Position numbers and translations under genes: made by a program
In this document: one piece after another, positions 34,388 through 43,228 of the stretch
How the letters are laid out: each line of letters starts with the position of its first letter
How positions within the stretch are numbered: the stretch's first letter is position 1
Source: Streptomyces sp. KL109B
GTDB taxonomy: Bacteria; Actinomycetota; Actinomycetes; Streptomycetales; Streptomycetaceae
NCBI RefSeq assembly: GCF_030766935.1
Contig: NZ_JASERL010000002.1
Span: 62,001 to 126,000, forward strand
Length of the DNA: 64,000 bases
Direction of reading: 5' to 3'
Notes under the pieces: model-generated
Told to the model about the DNA's origin: nothing
The model's database searches: none
What the model saw: only the letters and a program-made list of their open reading frames with translations

Positions 34388-35350
34388 TCAGGGGCCCACG
34401 GGGGCGTGGAAGCGGCGTCGGTACTCGGCCGGTGAGGTGCCGATGGTCTTGAGGAAGGCGCGGCGCATCGCCTCCGGGGTGCCGTAGCCGCTGGAGCGGG
34501 AGATCTCCTCGACGCCGCCCGTGGTGTCCTCCAGGAGGCGACGGGCGTGCTCGACGCGGACACGCTCGACGTACCGGCCCGGGGTCAGGCCCGTCTCCGT
34601 GCGGAAGGCGCGGGCGAAGTGGCGCGGGGAGAGGCGGGCGCGGCTCGCGAGCGCGGGGACGGAGAGGTCCGCCCCGGGGTGCTCGGCGATCCACCGCTGC
34701 ACCTCGCTCAGCGGCTCGCTGCGGGCCGTCTGCGCGGCGAGCTGGGTGCTGAACTGGGCCTGGTTCGCGGGGCGCCGCAGGAACACGACGAGGGCGCGGG
34801 CGATCTCAAGCGCCAGGTCCCTGCCGTGGTCCTCCTCCACGAGGGCGAGCGCGAGGTCGATGCCCGCGGTCACGCCCGCCGACGTCGCCACCGGTCCGTC
34901 CCGTACGTAGACGGGGTCGGCGTCCACCGCCACGTCCGGGTACTTGCGGGCGAGCGTGTCGCAGAACGCCCAGTGCGTCGTGGCCCGGCGACCGTCCAGG
35001 AGCCCGGCCCGCGCCAGCAGGAACGCGCCGGTGCACACCGAGACGGTGCGGCTGACGTGCGGGGCGTGCTCGCGCAGCCAGGCGATGAGCCGTGGGTCCG
35101 GGTCGCGCGTGCCGTCGCCGCCGGGGACGACGAGCGTGTGCGCGGGCGGCGCGTCGGCGAGGGCGTGGTCGGGGGTCAGGGTGAGACCGCTCGACGTACG
35201 GACCGGGGCGCCGTCGTACGAAGCCGTCAGGACCCGGTACGACGCCTCGCCCGCGCCGGAGAAGACCTCTACGGGGCCCGTGACATCGAGGCTCTGCACC
35301 TGCTCGAAGAGGAGGACAAGGACGGTGCGCGGCGACGTCATGGCAGCCAT
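34388..35350 (-). CDS. GlxA family transcriptional regulator (DJ-1 + AraC)
   Basis: A 320-residue fusion. Residues 1-185: DJ-1/PfpI domain with SVCTGAFLLARAGLL and ATTHWAFCDTLA. Residues about 215-315: two AraC helix-turn-helix motifs (SVPALASRARLSPRHFARAF and EISRSSGYGTPEAMRRAFLK). ATG at 35350, with another at 35341. Probably activates the adjacent DJ-1 enzyme gene. Divergent from the SCO6745-family gene. Confidence 0.92.
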   Translation of the reverse strand: MAAMTSPRTVLVLLFEQVQSLDVTGPVEVFSGAGEASYRVLTASYDGAPVRTSSGLTLTPDHALADAPPAHTLVVPGGDGTRDPDPRLIAWLREHAPHVSRTVSVCTGAFLLARAGLLDGRRATTHWAFCDTLARKYPDVAVDADPVYVRDGPVATSAGVTAGIDLALALVEEDHGRDLALEIARALVVFLRRPANQAQFSTQLAAQTARSEPLSEVQRWIAEHPGADLSVPALASRARLSPRHFARAFRTETGLTPGRYVERVRVEHARRLLEDTTGGVEEISRSSGYGTPEAMRRAFLKTIGTSPAEYRRRFHAPVGP

Positions 35351-35421
35351 TCTTCGGGCCGCGCGAGGGTGGCTGCAATGACGAATCCCCCACCTTTCCT
35401 GCCATGGTCCGGTGGCCCGGG

Positions 35422-35451
35422 CTGACCCCCGTACCGACTGGTCGGTAACGT
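35422..35451 (+). promoter_or_regulatory. Putative promoter with overlapping palindrome, leaderless start
   Basis: CTGACC (35422-35427), 18-bp spacer, TAACGT (35446-35451); the predicted start of transcription falls at or next to the ATG at 35458. The spacer holds TACCGAC-TG-GTCGGTA (35432-35447), a TetR-type operator form. No leader or ribosome site remains, so translation would be leaderless. Confidence 0.5.
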
Positions 35452-35457
35452 AACGGC

Positions 35458-36333
35458 ATGACTTCAGACCCCCGCCTGCGCGCCGCCCGTCACTGCCACA
35501 ACGTGCTCAACCCGTTCCACTCGACGCACTACTTCTCGCCCGACCTCGGCAAGGAACTGGCGGACATCGGCGTGACGGACGCGAGCGCCGTCTATCTCGC
35601 GGCGCGGTCCGCGCCCATGGGGGCCGTCGGCGCGGGGGCCGTGACCGCGACGTTCTACAACTTCAAGCACGAGCTGGTGGCCCGGCACGTGCCCGCCGTG
35701 TGGGAGACCGTGTCGCCGGAGGCGGTCCTCGCGGCACGCGCGCGTGCCGTCGACGCGACGCTGCGCCGCCTCATCGGCGCGGAGGCGCTCGCCTCCAAGG
35801 AGATGGCCGAGGCCGCCGAACTCGCCCTGCGCGCCACGGAGGCCTGCACCCGGCACGCCCGCCCCCTGTACGCCGCCCACGCCGATCTCGACGTCCCGGA
35901 GGCGCCGCACATGGCGTACTGGCACGCGGCGACGCTGCTGCGCGAGCACCGGGGCGACGGGCACATCGCGGCGCTGCTCGGCGCCGAACTCGACCCGGTC
36001 GAAGCCCTCGTGAGCCATGTCGCGACCGGCAAGGGCATGGCTCCGAAGTGGCTGCTGGCCACGCGTGGGTGGGACCGGGCCGAGTACGACGCGGCGGCGG
36101 AGCGGCTTCGCGCGCGTGGACTGCTCACCGGGGACGAGGAGTTGACGCTCACGGAGGCGGGCGTCGCGCTGCGCGCGGAGCTGGAGCACCGTACGGATGT
36201 GCTCGACCGTGCGCCCTACGAGCACCTCGGGGAGGCGGGTGTGGCGCGGCTCAGCGAGTTGGCGACGACGTTCCTGGGCGCGGCGATGGGGAACGGGGCG
36301 TTTCCCGCGGACCTCATCGGCAAGGCGGCGTAG
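35458..36333 (+). CDS. SCO6745 family protein (SalK-like)
   Basis: A 291-residue mostly helical protein. The start ([18 protein letters not shown]) and the later [27 protein letters not shown], winged-helix-like, match the SCO6745/SalK family common in Streptomyces and Mycobacterium. No catalytic motif is evident. The winged-helix-like stretch (about 195-245) hints at DNA or ligand binding. Function unknown. Confidence 0.82.
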   Translation: MTSDPRLRAARHCHNVLNPFHSTHYFSPDLGKELADIGVTDASAVYLAARSAPMGAVGAGAVTATFYNFKHELVARHVPAVWETVSPEAVLAARARAVDATLRRLIGAEALASKEMAEAAELALRATEACTRHARPLYAAHADLDVPEAPHMAYWHAATLLREHRGDGHIAALLGAELDPVEALVSHVATGKGMAPKWLLATRGWDRAEYDAAAERLRARGLLTGDEELTLTEAGVALRAELEHRTDVLDRAPYEHLGEAGVARLSELATTFLGAAMGNGAFPADLIGKAA

Positions 36334-36353
36334 CGGTCGACCGTGGGTACCGT

Positions 36354-36424
36354 CGCGGGGCGCTGCCCCGGACCCCGCGCCTCAATCGCCGGCGGGGCTT
36401 GATATGCCGAACCGGCGTCACGGG
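36354..36424. repeat. Dispersed GC-rich repeat, copy A
   Basis: Copy of a Streptomyces intergenic element: a GGGGC..GCCCC hairpin, GACCCCG, CTCAATCGCCGG and GGGGCTTGA. It shares a longer stretch through GCCGAACCG-CGT-ACGGGCG with copy C at 52344. Lies between the SCO6745-family and tex genes. Confidence 0.8.
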
Positions 36425-36509
36425 CGCCGGCGAGGCTTGGTTGCCCGGTTGTCGGTGCCACCTGCCACAATTGCGGCGCAACCTCAGTCGACATAGGCGG
36501 TACGGGATC

Positions 36510-38948
36510 GTGGCGACACCCACAGTTGGCACCACTGCTGGATCCGGGCTCGGGTCCATCGAGAGCAGGATTGCCGAGGAACTCGGCGTACGGGAGCGGC
36601 AGGTGAAGGCCGCGGTCGAGCTGCTTGACGGCGGCTCGACGGTGCCCTTCATCGCCCGCTACCGCAAGGAGGCGACGGAGTCCCTCGACGATGCCCAGCT
36701 GCGCACCCTGGAGGAGCGGCTGCGGTATCTGCGCGAGCTGGAGGAGCGGCGCACGGCCGTCCTCGACTCGGTGCGCGAGCAGGGCAAGCTGACCTCGGAC
36801 CTTGAGGCGCAGATCCGCGCCGCCGACACCAAGGCGCGCCTGGAGGACATCTACCTGCCCTTCAAGCCGAAGCGCCGCACCAAGGCGCAGATCGCCCGCG
36901 AGGCGGGGCTTGAGCCGCTGGCGGAGGGGCTGCTCGGCGACCCGTCGGTGGAGCCGCAGGCCGCCGCGGCCGCGTTCGTGGACGCCGACAAGGGCGTCGC
37001 CGACGCGCAGGCCGCGCTCGACGGGGCCCGCGCGATCCTCACCGAGCGCTTCTCCGAGGACGCCGACCTGATCGGTGAGCTGCGTGAGCGCATGTGGGGG
37101 CGCGGCCGGCTCTCGGCGAAGGTGAAGTCCGGCAAGGAGGACGCGGGCGCCAAGTTCGCCGACTACTTCGACTTCGCGGAGCCCTTCACCGAGCTGCCCT
37201 CGCACCGCGTGCTCGCGATGCTGCGCGGCGAGAAGGAGGACGTGCTGGAGCTCGTCCTGGAGCCGGAGGAGCCGGTCGAGGACGGTGCCGCGGGCGCTGC
37301 GTCCTCGTACGAGCCGATCATCGCCGACCGGTTCGGGATCCGTAACGAGGGGCGGGCCGCCGACAAGTGGCTCGCCGACACGGTCCGTTGGGCCTGGCGT
37401 ACGCGCGTCCTGGTGCACCTCGGGCTCGACCTGCGCACGCGCCTGCGGACGGCCGCAGAGGACGAGGCGGTCAAGGTGTTCGCGGCGAACCTGCGGGACC
37501 TGCTGCTTGCCGCCCCGGCGGGCACGCGCGCGACGCTGGGGCTCGACCCCGGTTTCCGTACGGGTGTGAAGGTCGCGGTCGTCGACGCGACGGGCAAGGT
37601 CGTCGCCACGGACGTCATTCACCCGCATGTCCCCGCCAACCGGTGGGACGAGGCGATCGGCAAGCTGGCGAAGCTCGCGCGCGAGCACTCCGTCGACCTC
37701 GTCGCGATCGGCAACGGCACGGCGTCCCGTGAGACCGACAAGCTCGCCGGTGAACTCATCTCCAAGCACCCGGAGTTGAAGCTCACCAAGGTGATGGTGA
37801 GCGAGGCGGGCGCCTCGGTGTACTCGGCGTCGGCCTTCGCCTCGCAGGAGCTGCCCGACATGGACGTCTCGCTGCGCGGGGCCGTCTCCATCGCGCGGCG
37901 GCTGCAGGATCCGCTGGCGGAGCTCGTGAAGATCGATCCGAAGTCGATCGGGGTCGGGCAGTACCAGCACGACCTGAGCGAGGTGAAGCTGTCGCGTTCG
38001 CTGGACGCGGTCGTCGAGGACTGTGTGAACGGGGTGGGTGTTGATGTGAACACCGCGTCCGCGCCGCTCCTCGCGCGCGTGTCGGGGATTGGCTCCGGGC
38101 TGGCCGAGAACATCGTGGCGCACCGCGACTCCAACGGTCCTTTCACCAACCGCAAGGGCCTCAAGGACGTGGCGCGGCTCGGCCCGAAGGCGTACGAGCA
38201 GTGTGCGGGCTTCCTGCGGATCCGGGGCGGGGACGACCCGTTGGACGCGTCGTCCGTGCACCCGGAGGCGTACCCGGTGGTGCGCAGGATGGCGAAGTCG
38301 ACGGGGGGCGAGGTCGCGTCGCTGGTCGGCGACGCGGGGGCGCTGCGCTCGCTGAAGGCGGCGGACTACGTGGACGACACGTTCGGTCTGCCGACCGTCA
38401 CCGACATCCTGAAGGAGCTGGAGAAGCCGGGGCGTGACCCGCGGCCCGCCTTCAAGACGGCCACCTTCAAGGAGGGCGTCGAGAAGCTCTCCGACCTGGA
38501 GGCCGGGATGGTGCTGGAGGGCGTCGTCACGAATGTGGCCGCCTTCGGGGCGTTCATCGATGTGGGTGTGCACCAGGACGGGTTGGCGCATGTCTCGGCG
38601 CTTTCCCGTACGTTCGTCAAGGATCCGCGGGACGTGGTCAAGCCCGGCGACATCGTCAAGGTGAAGGTCCTGGACGTCGACGTGCCGCGCAAGCGGATTT
38701 CGCTGACGCTGCGGCTGGACGACGAGAAGGCCTCCGGCGGGGGCGGGGGGCGTGGGGATCGCGGTGAGCGGGGTCCGCGCGGTGACCGGGGTGACCGGGG
38801 TGACCGGGGTGGCGATCGGAAGCCGCCGCGGCAGTCGCGGCAGGGGGGTGCCTCCGGCGGGGGCAAGGGGGGCGGCAAGGGTCGTCCTGCGGCGGCGCCG
38901 ACGAATTCGGCGATGGCGGATGCGTTGAGGAAGGCCGGGTTGGCCTAG
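36510..38948 (+). CDS. tex: Tex family RNA-binding protein (S1 domain)
   Basis: An 812-residue transcription accessory protein. N-terminal Tex helical region ([37 protein letters not shown]), YqgF/RuvX-like domain ([17 protein letters not shown]), helix-hairpin-helix motifs ([16 protein letters not shown]), and an S1 domain at about 640-715 ([21 protein letters not shown]). It ends in an RGD/Gly-rich basic tail (about 725-790). GTG start at 36510 chosen by homology; weak ribosome site. Highly conserved housekeeping-type protein acting in transcription and RNA metabolism. Confidence 0.95.
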   Translation: MATPTVGTTAGSGLGSIESRIAEELGVRERQVKAAVELLDGGSTVPFIARYRKEATESLDDAQLRTLEERLRYLRELEERRTAVLDSVREQGKLTSDLEAQIRAADTKARLEDIYLPFKPKRRTKAQIAREAGLEPLAEGLLGDPSVEPQAAAAAFVDADKGVADAQAALDGARAILTERFSEDADLIGELRERMWGRGRLSAKVKSGKEDAGAKFADYFDFAEPFTELPSHRVLAMLRGEKEDVLELVLEPEEPVEDGAAGAASSYEPIIADRFGIRNEGRAADKWLADTVRWAWRTRVLVHLGLDLRTRLRTAAEDEAVKVFAANLRDLLLAAPAGTRATLGLDPGFRTGVKVAVVDATGKVVATDVIHPHVPANRWDEAIGKLAKLAREHSVDLVAIGNGTASRETDKLAGELISKHPELKLTKVMVSEAGASVYSASAFASQELPDMDVSLRGAVSIARRLQDPLAELVKIDPKSIGVGQYQHDLSEVKLSRSLDAVVEDCVNGVGVDVNTASAPLLARVSGIGSGLAENIVAHRDSNGPFTNRKGLKDVARLGPKAYEQCAGFLRIRGGDDPLDASSVHPEAYPVVRRMAKSTGGEVASLVGDAGALRSLKAADYVDDTFGLPTVTDILKELEKPGRDPRPAFKTATFKEGVEKLSDLEAGMVLEGVVTNVAAFGAFIDVGVHQDGLAHVSALSRTFVKDPRDVVKPGDIVKVKVLDVDVPRKRISLTLRLDDEKASGGGGGRGDRGERGPRGDRGDRGDRGGDRKPPRQSRQGGASGGGKGGGKGRPAAAPTNSAMADALRKAGLA

Positions 38949-38986
38949 GGCGTCGGGGTTGAGGGGGGGCGGGGGCTGTACGGTCT

Positions 38987-39184
38987 GGCGGGGTTGGAGT
39001 TGCGCAGTTCCCCGCGCCCCCAGACATGGCCTCGGCCACAGGGGGCGGGGCCGCACCCGTTGTGCGGTGCGGCGGGGTTGGGGTTGCGCAGTTCCCCGCG
39101 CCCCCAGACATGGCCTCGGCCACGGGGGGCGGGGCCGCACCCGTTGTGCGGTGCGGCGGGGTTGGGCGCGCAGTTCCCCGCGCC
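38987..39184. repeat. 84-bp tandem repeat, 2.4 copies
   Basis: Units start at 38987, 39071 and 39155 (last one partial), nearly identical. Each holds the common Streptomyces intergenic motif GCGCAGTTCCCCGCGCCC and the stretch CCGCACCCGTTGTGCGGTGC, which can form a hairpin. Fills the whole gap between convergent tex and the ABC-F gene, probably serving as a bidirectional terminator. Confidence 0.85.
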
Positions 39185-39185
39185 G

Positions 39186-40826
39186 CTAGAAGGCCTCCGT
39201 CAGTTTGCCCTCGGTCAGTTCCAGGTGTCTCGTCGTTTGGATCGTGGTGAGCATGTGGCGGTCGTGGGTGACGAGGAGGAGGGTGCCCTCGTAGGTCGAC
39301 AGGGCTGATTCGAGTTGTTCGATCGCCGGGAGGTCGAGGTGGTTGGTCGGCTCGTCGAGGACCAGGAGGTTGACGCCGCGGCCCTGGAGGAGGGCGAGGG
39401 CGGCGCGGGTGCGTTCGCCTGGGGAGAGCGTCGCCGCGGGCCGCAGGACGTGGTCCGCCTTCAGGGCGAACTTGGCGAGCAGCGTGCGGACTTCGGCCGG
39501 TTCCATGGTGGGGACGGCCGCGCCGAACGCTTCGAGGAGGGTTTCCGGGCCGTGGAAGAGGGCGCGGGCCTGGTCGATTTCGCCGATCACGACGCCCGAA
39601 CCGAGTGCCGCATGCCCCGACTCCAGTGGGACACGGCCGAGCAACGCCGCGAGCAGGGTCGACTTTCCGGAGCCGTTCGCGCCGGTGATCGCGACGCGGT
39701 CCGCCCAGTCGATCTGGAGGGTGACCGGGCCGAAGGTGAAGTCGCCGCGTTGTAGGCAGGCGTCTCGGAGGGAGGCCACGACCGCGCCGGAGCGTGGCGC
39801 CGACGCGATCTCCATGCGTAGCTCCCACTCCTTTCGGGGCTCGTCGACGACGTCGAGGCGTTCGATCATCTTCTGGGTCTGGCGGGCCTTCGCGGCCTGT
39901 TTCTCGCTCGCCTCGCTGCGGAACTTGCGGCCGATCTTGTCGCTGTCGGTGGCCTTGCGGCGCGCGTTCTTGACGCCCTTGTCCATCCAGGTGCGCTGCA
40001 TCTGGGCGCGGCCTTCGAGGGCCGCCTTCTTGTCGGCGTACTCCTCGTACTCCTCGCGCGCGTGGCGGCGTGCCACCTCGCGCTCCTCCAAGTAGGCGGC
40101 GTATCCGCCTCCGTAGAGGTTGATCTGCTGCTGGGCGAGGTCGAGTTCGAGGACCTTGATGACGGTGCGGGTGAGGAACTCGCGGTCGTGGCTGACGACG
40201 ACGGTGCCGGCGCGCAGGCCGCGTACGAAGGTCTCCAGGCGGTCGAGGCCGTCGAGGTCGAGGTCGTTGGTCGGCTCGTCGAGGAGGAAGACGTCGTAGC
40301 GGGAGAGGAGCAGGGAGGCGAGGCCGGCGCGGGCGGCCTGGCCGCCGGAGAGGGAGGTCATGGTGTGGTCGAGGCCGACGGCCAGGCCGAGTTGGTCCGC
40401 GACCTCGTCGGCTCGCTCGTCGAGGTCGGCGCCGCCGAGGTGCAGCCAGCGGTCGAGGCTGGTGGCGTACGCGTCGTCGGCGCCGGGTGCGCCGTCGACC
40501 AGGCCCTGGGTCGCCTCGTCCATGGCGTGCTGCGCCGCGGCCACGCCGGTGCGGCGGGCCAGGAACTCGCGGATCGTCTCGCCGGGGCGGCGGTCCGGTT
40601 CCTGCGGGAGGTGGCCGACGGTGGCGGTCGGCGGGGAGAGGCGGACCTCGCCCTCCTCGGGGGTGGCGAGGCCGGCGAGGAGGCGCAGGAGGGTGGACTT
40701 TCCGGCTCCGTTGGCGCCGACGAGGCCGATGACGTCGCCGGGGGCGACGACGAGGTCGAGCCCCGAGAAGAGCGAGCGGTCACCGTGGCCTGCGGCGAGC
40801 TTCTTGGCTACGAGGGTTGCGGTCAT
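39186..40826 (-). CDS. ABC-F family ATPase (ribosome-associated type)
   Basis: A 546-residue soluble protein with two ABC domains and no membrane part. Walker A GANGAGKST and GANGSGKST, signatures LSGGQAARAGLA and LSPGERTRAALAL, Walker B FLLDEPTND and LVLDEPTNH. The linker (about 245-340) is long, charged and helical (EEYEEYADKKAALEGRAQ), as in ribosome-protection or translation-factor ABC-F proteins. Whether it gives antibiotic resistance cannot be told. ATG start. Confidence 0.93.
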   Translation of the reverse strand: MTATLVAKKLAAGHGDRSLFSGLDLVVAPGDVIGLVGANGAGKSTLLRLLAGLATPEEGEVRLSPPTATVGHLPQEPDRRPGETIREFLARRTGVAAAQHAMDEATQGLVDGAPGADDAYATSLDRWLHLGGADLDERADEVADQLGLAVGLDHTMTSLSGGQAARAGLASLLLSRYDVFLLDEPTNDLDLDGLDRLETFVRGLRAGTVVVSHDREFLTRTVIKVLELDLAQQQINLYGGGYAAYLEEREVARRHAREEYEEYADKKAALEGRAQMQRTWMDKGVKNARRKATDSDKIGRKFRSEASEKQAAKARQTQKMIERLDVVDEPRKEWELRMEIASAPRSGAVVASLRDACLQRGDFTFGPVTLQIDWADRVAITGANGSGKSTLLAALLGRVPLESGHAALGSGVVIGEIDQARALFHGPETLLEAFGAAVPTMEPAEVRTLLAKFALKADHVLRPAATLSPGERTRAALALLQGRGVNLLVLDEPTNHLDLPAIEQLESALSTYEGTLLLVTHDRHMLTTIQTTRHLELTEGKLTEAF

Positions 40827-40878
40827 CAGGGGGTTGATCCTAGTTGGCGCCCACCCGTCCTGTTGCGATCGTCCGGGC

Positions 40879-40992
40879 CGCGCCCTGGGGCTCTGCCCCA
40901 GACCCCGCTGCTCAATCGCCGCAGGGGCTTGATGGGGGCAACGTTCCGCAGGGGCCTGACGGGAGCAGCATGTCCGCAGGGGCTTGATGGGG
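40879..40992. repeat. Dispersed repeat copy B with three sub-repeats
   Basis: GGGGCTCTGCCCC-A-GACCCCG, then CTCAATCGCCGCAGGGGCTTGATGGGG, followed by two more diverged copies of CCGCAGGGG(C)(T/C)TGA(T/C)GGG. Between the ABC-F gene and the upstream gene in the same direction. Confidence 0.75.
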
Positions 40993-42075
40993 TCAGCGTT
41001 CCATGCGGGTCACCAGCACGCTCCCCGTCGTACGAGCCACCAGGAAGGACTCGCCGCGGGTCGCCTTCTTGTCGAGGGGGATGCGGTGGCGGCCCGTTTC
41101 CAGGACCGCGTCGAAGACTTCGTGGGTGTGGCTGCGGTAGAGGCGGTCGATGCGGTACGCCGTGAGGCGGACGCGGCAGGTGGAGGTGACCTCGACGCCC
41201 GCCTCGCCGTCGGCGGCGATGAGCCGGGTGAGACGGCGCTGCTCCAGCGGGCCCCGTTCCAGGGCGCTCTCGATCTGGGCGACGAGGAGCGGGATGATCG
41301 GGGCGAGGCCGTCGACGTAGGCGATGTCCGCCCCGGCGCGCTCGAACTCGTGGCGTACCGCCGCCCGTTGTTCCGGCTCCACCGCGCGGCCGAAGGCCAC
41401 CACCGCGTACGTACGCAGCTCCTCCGGTGGCACGCCGGTGGCATCGTGCGTGATGTCCGCGCCGACGCCGATCGTGCGCAGCGCCGCCGCGAGCCTGGCG
41501 AGGACGGCGACCCGGGCGCCGATCAGCAGCACCTTGCGGCGCGGAGTGGGCCCCTCGGCCCCGTCCAGGAGCCGGCCGAGCTCCGCCCGGTAATCGGCGC
41601 CGCGGAAGCGGAACGGGCCGATGCCGTGGTAGCCGTTCAGCTCCAGGTCGACCTCCTCGGTCGTCTGCCAGGCGAAGTCCCGCCAGACGTAGTCCCCACC
41701 ACCGCCCTCGACGCCACCCGCACCACCCTCGGCGTCGTCCGCGCCGCCCCCACCGTCCCGTTCGATCACCGCCGTCACCGCCCCGCACTCGATCCCCTCG
41801 CACTCCGGGCACCCGTAGATCACGCAGCGGCCGCCCGGCAGCGGCGCCTCCGCCTCCAGGAGGAGGCACCTGACGTGGTGCGCGAAGATCGCGGGCGGGA
41901 TGTCGGCGGCGAGCGGTGACACCGCGTCCAGGTCGGAGAGGTGGAAGAGCAGGGGGCGGCCGTCGACGATGAAGTCCACGAAATCCCGGTGGACTTGATA
42001 GTCGCCGTCCGCGAGGACGCCACCGGCGCGCATCGCCGGTGCCAGGCCGAAGGTCGCGTACTCGTCGGCAGACAT
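40993..42075 (-). CDS. Putative oxidoreductase / conserved hypothetical
   Basis: A 360-residue protein. N-terminal region with CPECEGIECGAVTAVIE (about 92-108), possibly metal-binding; a Gly-rich linker (GGGGADDAEGGAGGVEGGGG region, about 112-132); then a Rossmann-like segment KVLLIGARVAVLARLAAAL. Homologues are often labelled oxidoreductase, without support I can verify. ATG at 42075 with GGTGGGGA upstream. Divergent from the D-amino-acid oxidase. Confidence 0.7.
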   Translation of the reverse strand: MSADEYATFGLAPAMRAGGVLADGDYQVHRDFVDFIVDGRPLLFHLSDLDAVSPLAADIPPAIFAHHVRCLLLEAEAPLPGGRCVIYGCPECEGIECGAVTAVIERDGGGGADDAEGGAGGVEGGGGDYVWRDFAWQTTEEVDLELNGYHGIGPFRFRGADYRAELGRLLDGAEGPTPRRKVLLIGARVAVLARLAAALRTIGVGADITHDATGVPPEELRTYAVVAFGRAVEPEQRAAVRHEFERAGADIAYVDGLAPIIPLLVAQIESALERGPLEQRRLTRLIAADGEAGVEVTSTCRVRLTAYRIDRLYRSHTHEVFDAVLETGRHRIPLDKKATRGESFLVARTTGSVLVTRMER

Positions 42076-42151
42076 GCAGTGAGTATCCCCACCCCGCACC
42101 CGCCCTGAGCGCGGCATGACGCATTCCGCCGGTGTCGGTTAGCGTCCAGGG

Positions 42152-43093
42152 ATGATCAGTGACAGCGGCAGTGAAGTGATCGTGGTCGGCGGCGGGGTCA
42201 TCGGGATGAGCACCGCCCTTGAACTCGCGCGGCTCGGGCACCCGGTCCGCGTGTGGTCACGGGACGCCGCCGAGCGGACGACGTCGGCGGTCGCGGGCGG
42301 GCTGTGGTGGCCGTACCGGATCGACCCGATCGAGAAGGTGGGGGCGTGGTCGCTGCGCTCGCTGCGGCGGTACGAGGAGTGGGCGGGGCGGGCCGAGGAG
42401 ACCGGGGTACGACTCGTCGACGGCGTGCACGGGGATTCGCGGCTCGACGGGCTCGGGTCGTGGGCCGGTGAGGTGGCGGGGATGCGCGACACCCCGGAGG
42501 GGCTCGCGGCGCGCCTGCCGCTGATCGACATGCCGGCCCATCTGGCGTGGCTGCGCGGCGAGTTGGAGGCGGCGGGCGTCACCGTCGAGGCGCGTACCGT
42601 GGGCTCGCTCGGCGAGGCCATCGACGCCGCGCCGACCGTCGTGAACTGCACGGGGCTCGCCGCCCGCGAGCTCGTACCGGATGATTCCGTGCGCCCGGTG
42701 CGCGGGCAGTTGGTGATCGTCGAGAACCCGGGGGTCGATACGTGGTTCACCACCGCCGATCCGGCCTCGTCCGCCACGACGTACTTCCTGCCGCAGCCCG
42801 GCCGCCTCCTGCTCGGCGGCACCGCGCAGGAGGACGACTGGTCCCTCGAACCGGATCCGGCGACCGCCGAGGAGATCGTGAAGCGCTGTGCGCGGGTGCG
42901 CCAGGAGATCGCGGGGGCGCGGATCCTCGACCACCGGGTGGGGTTGCGACCGGCCCGCCCCGCCGTGCGTATCGAGCGCGAAGTCACGGACAACGGGCGG
43001 GTGTTGGTGCACAACTACGGGCACGGCGGCGCCGGTGTGACGGTCGCGTGGGGCTGCGCCGAGGAGGCGGCCCGGCTGGCCGTCGCGGGGTGA
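42152..43093 (+). CDS. D-amino-acid oxidase family FAD enzyme
   Basis: A 313-residue DAO-fold oxidase. FAD-binding VIVVGGGVIGMSTALELA, the DAAO-specific AGGLWWPYRI, and the C-terminal signature HNYGHGGAGVTVAWGCAEEA. Expected to oxidise neutral or basic D-amino acids to imino acids with peroxide release. ATG start. Ends at a very strong hairpin. The D-amino acid substrate is inferred from family only. Confidence 0.93.
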   Translation: MISDSGSEVIVVGGGVIGMSTALELARLGHPVRVWSRDAAERTTSAVAGGLWWPYRIDPIEKVGAWSLRSLRRYEEWAGRAEETGVRLVDGVHGDSRLDGLGSWAGEVAGMRDTPEGLAARLPLIDMPAHLAWLRGELEAAGVTVEARTVGSLGEAIDAAPTVVNCTGLAARELVPDDSVRPVRGQLVIVENPGVDTWFTTADPASSATTYFLPQPGRLLLGGTAQEDDWSLEPDPATAEEIVKRCARVRQEIAGARILDHRVGLRPARPAVRIEREVTDNGRVLVHNYGHGGAGVTVAWGCAEEAARLAVAG

Positions 43094-43099
43094 ACGCAC

Positions 43100-43148
43100 C
43101 TACGGGTGGGGGGTGTGGTCCGGACCGGACCACACCCCCCACCCGTAG
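43100..43148. terminator. 24-bp perfect palindrome between convergent genes
   Basis: Arms 43100-43123 and 43125-43148 (beginning CTACGGGTGGGG) pair perfectly around a single central base. It lies 6 bp past the D-amino-acid oxidase stop and upstream of the 3' end of the BCCT gene. A bidirectional terminator. Confidence 0.85.
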
Positions 43149-43152
43149 AACA

Positions 43153-43228
43153 CCGGACGTCAGTCCTCGTGCCGGACGTCAGTCCTCGTGCCGGACGTCA
43201 GTCCTCGTGCCGGACCTCAGTCCTCGTG
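43153..43228. repeat. 19-bp tandem repeat, four copies, carrying the BCCT stop codon
   Basis: CCGGACGTCAGTCCTCGTG repeated at 43153, 43172, 43191 and 43210 (last with G to C). The fourth copy holds the final codons and TGA of the BCCT gene, so the array is an expansion of the gene's 3' end. Confidence 0.85.

Noticed and set aside
36354..36424. Insertion-sequence remnant
   Set aside because: No transposase fragment or target duplication; matches a short dispersed intergenic repeat present in four copies.
36216..39140. 974-codon minus-strand open frame opposite tex
   Set aside because: Antisense shadow rich in Arg/His/Leu; tex on the plus strand is unmistakable.
43153..43228. CRISPR-like array
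   Set aside because: Units of 19 bp are directly contiguous without spacers; it is a tandem repeat.
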